From Metallyticus violacea (lineage: Eukaryota; Arthropoda; Insecta; Mantodea; Metallyticidae): a stretch of DNA of 64,000 bases. A program made the position numbers and the translations under genes. Numbering within the stretch: position 1 is the first letter of the stretch; the number at the start of each line of letters is the position of its first letter. The stretch spans positions 161,322,501-161,386,500 of the forward strand of contig CM060833.1 of assembly GCA_030762175.1 (NCBI GenBank). Direction: 5' to 3'. This document shows positions 47,291 through 57,760 of this stretch, in pieces. The notes below the pieces were generated by a model, which was not told the origin of the DNA, made no database searches, and worked only from the letters and a program-made list of their open reading frames with translations.

Positions 47291-48899
47291 TGGTAAATTT
47301 CATAAAGAATTGAATTAAGTAAAAATAACATGCTGCTTCTTTCCTTGTAGATCTTTTCATTAACTTTTTTTAAAACACATGTCACTGAAGCATACCACTG
47401 ATTTTTAAAATGTGGCACATGTTATAATGGTGATGATGATTATGATCTTTCAATTGTACTAAAAATCTGATTAAGTATACCTTGAAATTATTAAATTTAC
47501 ATAAAAAGTCAATAAAATTTACTTTGGAAAATGAAATTTATTTGTGTTTCATTTCATTTATTGCATTCACAATAAAACATGCACGCACACACACATACAC
47601 ATATACATTAATTGGCAATTATTTTCATATATTGATTGCATGCATTCAAATGCAATAATTATAGGTAATAAAATAGTGTAGAACATAACTATACTATAAC
47701 TAAATAAATATGTATTATAAAGAAACATAAAAATTAAAAAATCAAACACCTATATACACATACACAAGCATACCATGTGATCAGTTTTATTTTCTCCTGG
47801 GATGTTTTCCCTATGGGCGAGTATGCCAGTCATTAGCTGGGTCTCTTAGAAAGGGGGGGGGAACAATAAAACAAGCCAAATGTACAACAATACATAAAAG
47901 CAATTTAAGATGTGCATTACTTACCAAATTATCAAATGAGGTGTTGAAACTGCCCATCTTCATTCTCCACACATTTTTGTTATCTCCTAAGGAAATTATT
48001 TAACATTTGCATAGCTCATTTTCAGAAATTCACACAATTTCCTGATGAATATTATCTTTGAGTTCTTGTATGATGTGCAGATTTGTCTTGTATTTTTTTA
48101 AATTTATTCCAGAGATAATAATCTGGGGACAGAGGTGGTTACACTAATAATTCTGTCTTGTGGAAGCACAATGTGAATTGTTCTCATGTAATTATTCACA
48201 GTATGAGCAGAGGCATATTCTTGTTAAACAAATGCATGATCATGCTCCTTGTCAGTTAATTCTTGAAAAAAGGGTTAGTATGGTATTCATATAAGTAACA
48301 GAATCAACTGTATGCTCAAAAAATTGGTCCTTTGATTCTTTCACCTCTGAGTTAACACAGATGTACCATACATAAAGACACTGTGTGTCACTGTAAACGC
48401 ATGAGGCATAATACATTGTATGTATACTATTGCTTTAAGAAACTAACAACACATTACACAGCTACCTATAACTGTTACAATCAGCAAGCTCAACAAGCAT
48501 GTAAGCAAGTTTGCTACCCCTTCTACAGTGAAGCAAATGAGTGGGAGCTCTCTTTTAGAAAAAATGCTGTGCTACAGGGAAAAGTCTCACTGATTGCATG
48601 GTATTATCAAAATGTAATACTGACTCTCTTTAGTTTATCACATTCTGTAGAAATAGCTTAGAAAACTGTAAATTGATACTGTAAAGTCTAGTCAAAACAT
48701 GTAATATCACCTATGAAATGCAGTATGTTGTTTTAAGAAGGTTAATTCAAAAACACATATAGACACTTTTAAATATATAAAAAAATTACTAATCCTAATT
48801 GCAGATTTTTTTAATTTAAAGATAAAATAATAAATTTACCTTTGGAATATACAGGAAATCCTCTAACAGTGGAGGTAATGGTGGTGGTTTCTCTTTTTT
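47291..48899. other. Intron sequence without recognised features
   Basis: AT-rich with a GGGGGGGG run near 47853 and short CACA repeats near 47582. The 92-codon frame at 48383-48661 shows no domain. The segment around 47960-48360 may be an old element, but I could not name it. Confidence 0.35.
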
Positions 48900-49175
48900 T
48901 TGAATGGTGTTTAACGCCCATTTTTACTACTGAGGCACCACAGGTGGTGGAACACTGGTGATACATGAAATGAAATGATATATTGGGAAAGGATTTTTTT
49001 TAAGGAAGGAAACGTTCCAGGCCTAAGTTTAGGGTACCTCCCTGGCATTTGCCAGTATTGAAGACTAAGGAAAACCTGGAAAAAACCTCAGTCAGGGAGG
49101 ATGGTCCTGGCAGGATTTGAACCCCAGACCTCCCACTCATGAGTCCATACCTTAACAACTTCGGCCACCTGTGGC
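48900..49175 (-). mobile_element. tRNA-derived SINE, family B
   Basis: The minus strand reads AGGTGGCCGAAGTTGTTAAG, CTCATGAGTGGGAGG, GGGTTCAAATCC (B box), CTGAGGTTTTTTCC, AAATGCCAGGGAGGTACCC and GTAGTAAAAATGGGCGTTAA. Same family as 45425-45728, opposite strand. Confidence 0.82.
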
Positions 49176-49739
49176 GGTGTGGTGGTGGTGATGGTGATGA
49201 TGGAAAAGAAGAAAAAAAGTATACACACACACAATGAGATTATGGTATGACTTTCTATGTATATTCTATTATGAAAACTATATGACATATTATGTTGCAA
49301 TATGTCTTTTCTCTATTTTTTTTTTAGTCCAGTTCCTCTCCAGCATGGCATCAGCAATGTAGAATTCTGGGTCTATCTCTCTCCTCTTTGCTTCTCTGTT
49401 CTCCAGGTGTTTCATGTATTGTTCCACAGGTAGCAATAGTATTTAGATTCTTCATCTTCTATTGGAAAGACTCCTTGGCAAGTTTGCAACATCATTCTTG
49501 TTGGTGCAGTTTTTCTTATTCTCAGTGCTTTTTTAGAAAATGAGATTTGACATTTTCAATTCTTTCAGAGTCTCTGAGTGTTACTTTGTCCCCAGATTAG
49601 TTCTAGTCTGTAAGTTAATAAGGGGGATATGGTGATGTTGAAAACATCATTGTTGTAGATAATGACTGAAATGTTTTATATGTGCAAAAAGCTCTTGTAA
49701 CTGCTGCTATTCTCTCTTGAATGTAATATCTAAATTGTT

Positions 49740-50340
49740 TCGAAAGAAATTATATTGGACGACTGGGTAAAGCACTTAAGAGCTATCCTAAACCAAGAAA
49801 ACAAGAAATATACTGTAAAGGTAACTGCAGAAGCTCAGGGAATCAAAGACACACAATGACAAAGGAAGGAAAACATTCAAGTAACATCTGCGGAAATTTT
49901 ACAGGTTTACTTACAGACATTTCAGACAAAAAACAAGATGGCACCAGGTCTAAACCAAATCTGCATAGAACACATAAAACAGTCACAAAAAATTATATTA
50001 CCAATTTGGACAAAGCTGTTCAACAAAGGTGTGAAATCTGGAACAATACCAGATAATTGGAAGACAATAAACATTTTATATAAAAGGAAAGGGGAGATGA
50101 GTAACCCAAATTCATACAGGGAATTGTACTGGAGAACAATCACTGTGACAATAAGAATAACAGGTACAACCTCTAAACAAATTTATTATGCTTTTTCAAT
50201 AGTTTTACCACAGATGAGATTAGTGAACTTTCCACTCAATATAGAGGAATATAAAAAAGAATATCACATCATCAACACTCACTTCACAATGGTTTCAATA
50301 AGCAGTAAGCAGACAAAAAGATTAAAAATTTTAAAAGAAT
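49740..50340 (+). mobile_element. Non-LTR retrotransposon RT N-terminal fragment
   Basis: The plus strand reads KMAPGLNQICIEHIKQS, then LPIWTKLFNKGVKSGTIPDN and WKTINILYKRKGEMSNPNSY with REL. These are the residues before and at the fingers of LINE reverse transcriptases (KAPGPDGIxxEHIK, KxGxIPDxWK, YKGKGDxxxPxNYRGI). Motif A is not reached. Confidence 0.8.
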
Positions 50341-50984
50341 AAAAGCCCTCAAAGATACCAACTCACTAACACATATAAAGAAGGATGTGGAACAAAAAAA
50401 TTCACTTACCACTCAGAAGCATTTAACAAGTTTAAAATATTTCTCAGAAAGCATAACATAACATTGGCTCCTGAAAACAAATAGAGCATTAAAAATTTAT
50501 TCAAATCCTCTCATAAAAATTGAATACAAAGTGACAGAAAGTCAGTAATTTTAATGCTTCAAATCAAATATGTATTAGCAAAACAAAGAGAAGTTTTGAA
50601 ATGCATAAAAAATATTATTTCAGAATAATTCATTATAAGCCAATAAAGAAATCAGCCTATTTCTGATACAAAAATTTTAAATTGAAAATTGAAAGAAAAT
50701 GAATAAAACATGCAAAGAATTCTCCACAATTAACAGCATGAGAAAAAAATTGTTATTTTTAAAAGCAAGAAATGAATCATAAACTTCAAAACTTGTCATT
50801 GAATATTTTCATAAAGCTCCTGCTGCAAACAAACAGATCTTCCTCCAGTTGGTCTACGGCTGATGGTGGAAATGAGTATTCTGAAATATTGCATTCAAAA
50901 ATACTTAAAAGGGAAATTTAAATGTTACAAAATCAACTGAATTTATTAACTTGAAATTCTAATTAGAACTTGTACAGTGAAGCT

Positions 50985-51195
50985 AATCATATAATTAAGG
51001 TCATTTTATCATTGAGTCAAACTACACTACACTTATTGGCTCCACTTACTTGTTTAAATGTATTACATATTTCGCAGATCGTTATCTGCATCAGCAACTA
51101 ACCATGGATAATTTGTTATGCTTTAGATAAGTGGAGCCAATAAGAGTATATCGTTTGACTCAGTCATAAAATGATCTTAATTATCATTAACTTTA
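50985..51195. repeat. Palindromic PLE-derived foldback element
   Basis: The arms share TAATTAAGGTCATTTTAT, GAGTCAAAC, TTGGCTCCACTTA and complements. The outer word matches the inverted ends of the PLE at 57040-57495 (CATTTTATGATATAGTCGAA). The left arm carries a hammerhead-like core. Confidence 0.7.
51064..51094 (-). ncRNA. Hammerhead-ribozyme-like motif
   Basis: The minus strand reads CTGATG, CAGAT, loop AACG, ATCTG, CGAAA, TATG, TA. Helix II is perfect, but the box lacks its final A and the cleavage triplet is GTA. Confidence 0.5.
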
Positions 51196-51240
51196 TCAAC
51201 CACTAATGAATTTTTTGTTCTTCAGGTTATTCCAAGTCTT

Positions 51241-51347
51241 AGAATGCATCATAATCCAGAGATCATAAATCTCACTAATTACACTGGCTGCAGAATGCAT
51301 CATAATCCAGAGATCATAAACCTCACTAATGACACTGGCTGCAGAAG
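51241..51347. repeat. Tandem duplication, unit 51 bp
   Basis: The unit AGAATGCATCATAATCCAGA with GATCATAAA, CTCACTAAT and ACACTGGCTGC occurs at 51241-51291 and 51292-51342 with two or three differences. Confidence 0.9.
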
Positions 51348-51349
51348 TC

Positions 51350-52924
51350 CAAAAGAGCATTTATTAGCCACAATTTAAAAATTGTTATGTAAAATGTTTC
51401 CCAAATTATTTCCCCTTTGTTTGAGCTATTTTTAATAAGTTGACATTCTTCTCATTTTCATGGTTTTTTACTATAAAAATGTGCTGCCACACTACTGATT
51501 TATTTATCTGTTTACATATTATATTCCTCCATTGTTCATTGGATCTCTGACAGCACATTTTTGTGGTAAAAATCATGAGATTGGCAAGAAAGTCCAATTA
51601 TTCAAGAACCAAGGAAATGAATATTTGAGCAAAACTAGATAAAAAAAATTTGAACAATGTGTGATGAACTTCAATATCCCAGAATTTTAGGTTTTTTAGT
51701 TGGCCATCAGAATTACTTCAAAAGCTAATTAGTTAACTTTAACTTTTCCAGCAATTTACAAGAAGCTAATGATGTGAACAATGACTCACAAAGCGTGAAC
51801 TAATTTATTTTAGTGAATGGAGCTTGGAATGATTTGAATTCATTTCCAAACAATTAATGTACTGAAGGTTTAATTACAGTTACACATTTCTGGTACATAT
51901 ACACAAGGAATATGACAAAAGAAAAACATACATGACATATAAATGCATCCAAATTCATGCAATGAAAATAATATAAATAAGTATTTTGTACATATAATCT
52001 ACTAAAATTAATGGATCTAGAGCCTTCCAGAAGGCACTAGCCCCACTCTTACAAAGATAAAGAGTTTATTCTCTGACCTACTGACAAGACTCTCTCCTCA
52101 CTTCTCTTATCAATAATAAATGTTCTTACTAACCTATCTATAATTCCACTATTCTTGAAAATTTCTTTTTCCTGTCCAGATGCTGTTACATTTATCATCT
52201 TAGTGAATGGAGCATGTAAGAGTGTTTTGAAATGTTGATATTCAGTTTACAGTTTAAATTTTATATTATTATATAAAGGACATAAAGGACAATATTTTTA
52301 TAAAAATAAAATTTTTATAAATATTGTCCTTTATGCCTCATTAAAGAACATTGATATCCTTCACCACTAATATACCAAGTTTTACACTTACACCCAATGG
52401 CTTGTTCAGGCTATTACTCTTTGAATCCATTACCATATTTGTCAATTCACCTTTCCTTTCAAAAATACAAAGTGAAAGTGCCCTGAAGCAAAGTTCCATG
52501 CCATTTAGTTGTAAAAATGGAGAAACCTTCATATCCCCAGAACCATGATTTGTTATACTTATCCCTTAACCATAAACCACTTAATTGCTACTAGAAGGTT
52601 TACATTTTGTGCAAGTCTTCCATTAAACACAGAATAACTGCCAGAGAAGCTGTTTTAGAAAATATATATTGTTATTGCACTAAATCTGTCTTTAAAGAAA
52701 AGTTATTGCTTTCATGTTTGATTTTATTTACTTAACCATTTACATATCATGCTTTGTGATCATATTATTAATCAATGATCTATATTATTGACAGTAAAAA
52801 AGAACATTTTTAATTTATGATTTAGCACATTAATCATTTTGTATTTATATGGGAATTACTTAATCCACAGTAACTGAATATGAGTTAAAAGAAACATCAA
52901 ATAACATTTAGGAGTATTGTACTT
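51350..52924. other. Intron sequence, one perfect hairpin, otherwise unrecognised
   Basis: AT-rich part of the intron between exons 4 and 3. A hairpin at about 52288-52331 pairs GGACAATATTTTTATAAA with its complement. Confidence 0.4.
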
Positions 52925-53006
52925 ATGAAGTTGTTGACAATGGAGTGGTAATATATCCTAAACTTAAGTATTCATTTTTTACACTAAACTCCTTACATAA
53001 AAGTAA

Positions 53007-53039
53007 GATGCATTTTGGGAGAATCTCTCCCCATCTTCA
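53007..53039 (-). ncRNA. Hammerhead-ribozyme-like motif, left arm
   Basis: The minus strand reads CTGAAGA, T, GGGGAGAGATTCTCCC, AAAATGCATC. The first box fits and the GAAA has become AAAA. Confidence 0.55.
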
Positions 53040-53092
53040 GTTGCTCACTGAACCGCTGTTACTAGAAACTTTAATGGCAATTCAGTGAGCAA

Positions 53093-53125
53093 CTGAAGAT
53101 GGGAGAGATTCTCCTGAAATGTGCC
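53093..53125 (+). ncRNA. Hammerhead-ribozyme-like motif, right arm
   Basis: It reads CTGAAGA, TG, GGAGAGATTCTCC, T, GAAATGTGCC, followed by TTACTTTTATGTAAG. The boxes fit; the cleavage triplet GTC is changed to GCC. Confidence 0.6.
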
Positions 53126-53180
53126 TTACTTTTATGTAAGTGGAGTTTAGTGTAAAAAATTAATATCTAAGTTTAGGAAA

Positions 53181-54173
53181 CTTTTAGGAGACTCTGTTAC
53201 TACATAATGACATGTCAGAATTGTTACAGAATAACTGCTAACAGGCAAGTCATTTTTAAAGTGTAGGCAATCCTGGAGACACCAAAATATTTATATATTT
53301 TAAAGCTCCAAAAGATAATGATATGGTATTGCTGTCTCAGGATCGATGTAATACTCACCATTATAATATTTATTAAATTTTTATGTATTACTAATTTGTT
53401 TCTCAAACAGATCTTAAAATTTATGCACTCCACATTACAGAAGTGCATAGTTTTGATATTAATACAGTTTTTATTATACTATATTTTTAATTTTCATATA
53501 AATTTCCCATCTCCCATTGGTAGTCTTTGGAACAACAAACACATTATTAATCTTTGGAGATGGAACCATGACTGGTTATCATTGTGATAACTTATGCTAA
53601 ATAATTGTGGTCATTCTACGATTGTTATCAGATATCATGCCAGTAACCGACAACCTATTTTTATTTCATACTATATGTGGCCCTATTACTGTGGAGGATT
53701 TTAGCAACCAGACAATGGGAAGTCTTATCAAAAGAAATTCTCTGGATGTAACCTTTCTTTATAATGCTCATTACCTTTAATGTACTGTATTTTACTGCTT
53801 TTGACAAAGTTTATTGTAAAACAATATCAGAATAATGCTATAAATTTTAGCACAAAACTTACCCTACTACATCATGTGAAATTCGCTTTTAACATGGCCC
53901 TAGCCGTTTTGTTGCACTTAGCTTGATTTCAACTTTTGGCTTTAACAAAACATGATTCTACAATGCTCTACTATTACTCATTCACCATTAAACAAAGGTA
54001 GTTTAAAAAAAGTAAGTTTACACTATAAAATGCACAAACTTGGTCTAAATTAAACTTTTGGAGAATACAAGCACAAAGTTTAGTACATTTAAAGAAATAT
54101 AAGTAACATCCGGAACATAACAGCTATGATTCATTTTGTGAACATTGTGAAGCTAGGAACATATGCTACTTAC
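53181..54173. other. Intron sequence without recognised features
   Basis: AT-rich stretch before exon 3. Two ORFs on opposite strands at 53224-53587 show no domain. Confidence 0.4.
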
Positions 54174-54375
54174 GCTGGTATCTCTCTGATAGACTGATAC
54201 TGTTCGGACACTTAACATTGAAAGTCCAGTCACACATTGTGAGATCCTGGTTCCATACCAGACCTGGGGCACAGGTTTGCTTAATGGGTATGTTATTCAC
54301 ACAGATGTAAAAGCTGTTGCAAGATCCAGGCACTGGATAATATTGGCCACTTTTGCACTCCTCCATAATAACAGG
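54174..54375 (-). CDS. Cht10: Chitinase exon 3: CBM14-2
   Basis: The acceptor TTTTTAG precedes CCTGTTATTATG and the donor is GTAAGT. The exon has 202 bases, starts in phase 0 and ends with one extra base. It encodes a full CBM14 chitin-binding domain in one exon: six Cys at exon residues 7, 19, 25, 35, 48 and 56, from EECKSGQYYPVPGSC through YICVNN, QTCAPGLVWN and MCDWTFNVKC. The pattern and the aromatic positions (YY, FYIC, VWN, CDW) match peritrophin-A domains. A short tail of about ten residues (PNSISLSERYQ) leads into exon 4. Confidence 0.92.
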
Positions 54376-54889
54376 CTAAAAACATAAATCCTTTGAAGTA
54401 CATTTTAATTCAAGAAAATAGAATAAGGTAAATATATAGGAAGTAGGTACAAGTATGTAAATTCTGGTCTTTCTCTTTATTTTTTCTCTCACTCTTGTTC
54501 TCCCTTTTTGTTTCTTTTTGATATTTGTTTAAATGCATGGCATCCATATGGCAGTTATTCACAAAGATTTATGTTGCTTTACTTCTTCATACATTACAAT
54601 TTATGTGGAAAAATAAAAGAGAGCTTTAAAAAGCAACCTAACACTATTAAAATAGAAAGTCAATAAAAGTATTAGTGTTGTCCAGTTTTCCATGGCTATC
54701 TAGAGATAAACATATTCAATAAGCTTCTTTTTTACATTACACTACACTGAAATATATGAAACACAATTAATCTAAGAAAATACAAGACTGCCTCATCAAA
54801 AAATGTGTGCTCCACTGACAGTACAACTGCTGACTTTCATGTACAATACATCCCTAATCAGTGGGACTTAACTATTTTGCTTAAAAACT

Positions 54890-55300
54890 GTAATAATAAA
54901 ATCAATTCATAAGAAGAATGACAAACAAGATGAAATTAACAATAGACCAATAGCATAACTTCATTATTTTCAACAGTCTAGAACAATTATTTCATACCAG
55001 ACTGCTAAGATTATTAGAAAAGCATTAATTATTAATTAATTAATAGCATCATAGCATTTTAGGAAAGAATGGTCCATACAATCTGCAATATTCTCCTTCA
55101 TAGGCAATTCCCCTGAGTCTATAGTTAAAAAAAATATATGTAATACTGCATTATTTTTGGATTTAACAAAAGCATTTGACATCATTGATCATGAAAAACT
55201 CTTAGTTGAACTAGAAAACTTGGGCATGATAGAGATATCCAACCAATGGATTAAGTCATACCTTCAAGATAGAAAGCAGTAGTAGAATATTACCAGGATA
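54890..55300 (+). mobile_element. LINE reverse-transcriptase fragment
   Basis: The plus strand reads INNRPIA, then GKNGPYNLQYS-like residues and a clear ALFLDLTKAFDIIDHEKLLV followed by ELENLGM and NQWIKSYLQDRKQ. This is RT motif A (FDIIDH) and the segment after it in Jockey/CR1-type elements. Stops are present. Confidence 0.82.
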
Positions 55301-55860
55301 GATACAGAATTTCGTCAAGGGACACGAAAAGATCATCCATTTGGAGAACCAAATCTTTAATTTTCTCTACCAGTTCTTTGAAATTACTTACACTTAAACT
55401 ATCAAGCCTAGGACATTTTTTTAAATCTCTGGAGGAGCCATCTTGCTAGTTGGTAGGAAGGTGTGTTTCTACAGTTAATTATGGTTTCATGGTATTTCCT
55501 GGTTTATGTATTTTTGGTAGGCCATGTATCCTTGTTATTGTAGCATTGTCTGCTTTTAATTTTGGTTCTAATTGGGTGATATAATTTTGCTTTTGTTGAC
55601 CAATTTGTTTATAGACTGTATGCATTTCTTCAAAGGACCCACTTTTATTTTCATGTATTCTTTTCCACTGAGAAGTTTGTCCATCCTTGACTTGTATTCT
55701 ACTTTGTCCATGATTGATAATGTTCCAAGTCTGTACCATAGAAGTGGACAAACTGAGTTTCTACCTAATGATAGACCAATAATGAGAACAAATAAGCCAT
55801 TACACTGCCTGGAAATACATGTGACACTGGGCTGAGGGAGTAAACAAATGAGAAAGAAGG
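55300..55860 (-). mobile_element. Penelope-like reverse-transcriptase fragment
   Basis: The minus strand reads YHGQSRIQVKDGQTSQWKRI, a long segment with QKQNYITQLEPKLKADNATI, then TRIHGLPKIHKPGNTMKP. After a frame change it reads PSYQLARWL-like residues and FKELVEKIKDLVLQMDDLFV with SLDE. These are PLE fingers and the start of motif A. The end abuts the LINE fragment at about 55300, tail to tail. Confidence 0.82.
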
Positions 55861-56374
55861 ATATACCAAGTTCAAGTAAACAAACTGAATGCAAGCATGA
55901 TATTGAACTGAAGGAGTAGTCATATTGGGCAGAAACATGATAATGAACTGAAGAAGAAAACAAACTACAGGGAAGCATTAATGGTATAACACCTTGTTGC
56001 ACAAAAATAAAACATCACAGCCATGGGTTCCTTAACAAAATGTACTTTAAATAACATTATCTAGCTTATCTCAAAATTTGTCGATCAAATATTTGGACAC
56101 CTTGTATAATGTGATAATATATATATATGGAATGTTTTCATCTATCTTACTTTCAGCATATGATTTTCTGATGTTCTATTCATAAAGGTACTACTTTTAC
56201 ATTTTGTCCTTTATTCCACTAAAAACATCTGTTAACCCTAATCTTAACTAATATAGGCTCTTTTAATCCTGTTATTCTTCTACATCCATCTTGCTGTTTC
56301 TGTCCCTTTGAATGTAATACTACAGTATGGCAAAAGAAAAATCTTATAAATTGTCACCATGAATCTCAAATTAC
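55861..56374. other. Intron sequence without recognised features
   Basis: AT-rich remainder of the intron between exons 3 and 2. It has three loose repeats of a GAACTGAAGGAG-like word near 55880-55960. Confidence 0.4.
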
Positions 56375-56658
56375 CTCTGTCCCACCTGGAGTAGGCATCT
56401 CTGTAGGTTTTATTGTAGTAGTTGGATTCCACCACTCATTTGGGTTACGAGTGGTAGTGGTGCTTGGATTCCACCATTCATCTGGTACATGTGTTGAAGT
56501 GGTGCTTGGTGTCCACCATTCATCTGGACTATGGGTTGTAGATGTGGAGCTGCTGGTCCACCACTGATCCCAGCTGGTAGTTGTTGATGGAGTTGTGGTT
56601 GTGGGATTCCACCAAGGTGTATTAGTAGTGCTGGTGATGCTTGGAACATTTGTTGTCT
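56375..56658 (-). CDS. Cht10: Chitinase exon 2: linker with repeated Trp-Trp units
   Basis: The exon begins AG|AGACAACA, completing the split codon of exon 1, and ends in phase 0 at GTAATT. It encodes about 94 residues rich in Thr, Ser, Pro and Asn, with five Trp-Trp blocks: TPWWNPTTT, DQWWTSSST, DEWWTPSTT, DEWWNPSTT and NEWWNPTTT. Each block is spaced by roughly 16-20 residues, so this is a degenerate internal repeat. No cysteine-based domain is present. The same Pro-Trp-Trp theme occurs in exon 1, so the two exons form one long glycosylated linker around CBM14-1. A role as a flexible spacer is the usual view for such linkers. Whether the Trp pairs touch chitin is not known from this sequence. 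Confidence 0.85.
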
Positions 56659-57039
56659 CTGTAATTGTTCAAGAAAGCAAATGAATATAATACATACTCT
56701 TATGGTTTAAATTTTTTAGCTATACAAAATAAGTATTTTTCTGCCTATTTATTTACTTATTCACAAATTTAAAAAAAAAGAACAGATATAAATATACTTA
56801 ATGCCTTGCATTTTACCTCATAACAAAAATACTTTTAAACAACACAACTTTTATATTACTGTGCAAAATAAATTGAATGTCTAATGATTAGGACCACTAT
56901 ATTCATTATTCCAGTCACCATTGTCATTCAGAGACTAATGAAATTCCCAGGTCATAAAGCTTTTTGTTTTTTCTCTTTGCCATTGAATACCCTAAAACTA
57001 TACTCATCTAACTAAAAATGTTAATTGGAACATTCACAG
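56659..57039. other. Intron sequence without recognised features
   Basis: Start of the intron between exons 2 and 1. AT-rich. Confidence 0.4.
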
Positions 57040-57495
57040 TGAAGCCAATCATATAATTGAAATCATTTTATGATATAGTCGAACTACACATAGGCACAAG
57101 GTTAAAAGAACATTTCAGGAACATAAAATACAAGCAAATTGAGAAATCAGCAGTGGCATTTCATTTTTGGACAGAAAACCACGATATAGTGAATAAAGCG
57201 AAATTATTAAAATCAGTGCAAGGACCTACAGAATTAGCAACATGGGAGAAAATATACATTTACAAATACAGAGACAGTTTAATGAACTTTGACACTTCCG
57301 GCGAAGAAAATATAAACTTTAAGTTCATCACACCTCCTCCAGAGCAGAATACCCACAACACAACGAATTATCCAGCAGTCGGAGATTTGAACTGATGATG
57401 AGAACAACTGTTCTCGAAACCGGTCTACAATAGTGACAAGTAAGTGAAGCATAAGAGTGTGTAGTTCGACTATATCATAAAATGATTTCAATTAT
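57040..57495 (+). mobile_element. Short Penelope-like element: endonuclease C-terminus between ~38-bp inverted repeats
   Basis: An open frame from about 57090 to 57395 reads RLKEHFRNIKYKQIEKSAVA, then FHFWTENHDIVN, ELATWEKIYIYKYRDSLMNF, a Thr/Pro-rich end and VGDLN before a TGA. It aligns with the frame at 31453-31917 (KEHFRNIQ, KSAIAAHFWTKNHEI, STWEKIF) but is a diverged relative. The GIY-YIG core itself has been lost. Ends at 57053-57090 and 57457-57495 are inverted copies of each other. A hammerhead core follows the frame. Confidence 0.85.
57392..57425 (+). ncRNA. Hammerhead-ribozyme motif, most intact copy
   Basis: It reads CTGATGA, T, GAGAAC, loop AACT, GTTCTC, GAAA, CCGG, TC. Both consensus boxes are perfect, helix II has six perfect pairs and helix III is the self-complementary CCGG. 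Helix I pairs TTGAA before the box with TACAA after the cleavage site, four of five pairs. The only deviation is one extra T between the box and helix II. Confidence 0.8.
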
Positions 57496-57514
57496 ACTCA
57501 TCTATTCAATTAAA

Positions 57515-57645
57515 TGTACTTACGAAGCTATTGACAATGGAGTGGTATATATATAAACAATGTAATGCAGTTTTTTTCACACTAACTCCATTCATTGTGA
57601 ATGGAGTTAGTGTGAAAAAAACTGTATTACATTGTTTATAATACT
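57515..57645. repeat. Short palindrome with PLE outer sequence
   Basis: Hairpin arms of about 45 bp: AAACAATGTAATGCAG, TTTTTTTCACACTAACTCCA and their complement, centred near 57597. It is preceded by ACTTACGAAGCTATTGACAA and TGGAGTGGTA, the shared outer end. There is no hammerhead core. Confidence 0.8.
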
Positions 57646-57679
57646 CATCTATCTTTACATGTTACAATATGAGTCTTAG

Positions 57680-57760
57680 TAGTAAAGGACATGGCTAAAT
57701 GGTTGGACAATCAAAATACTGACTTTTCACCTAGGTCACTAGGGTTTCATTTCTTGTGGG
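57680..57760 (+). mobile_element. Possible SINE head fragment
   Basis: GGACATGGCTAAATGGTTGG and, about 30 bases later, AGGGTTTCATTTC resemble tRNA A and B boxes. No body was matched. Confidence 0.35.

Larger units (their letters stand above)
52925..53180. repeat. Palindromic PLE-derived foldback element with two hammerheads
   Basis: Arms of about 110 bp meet near 53066. The order is outer word ACTTATGAAGTTGTTGACAA, CCTAAACTTAAGTATTC, TTTACACTAAACTCC, a hammerhead core, TTGCTCACTGAACCGC, a short centre, then everything inverted. It closely matches the arms of the PLE at 30784-32005 without its coding part. Confidence 0.85.

Noticed and set aside
48383..48661. A 92-codon plus-strand frame as a small gene
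   Set aside because: No domain, no splice or promoter context, and composition like the surrounding intron.
57057..57395. A 112-codon open frame as a host gene
   Set aside because: It is the C-terminal part of a PLE endonuclease, aligned with the frame at 31453-31917.
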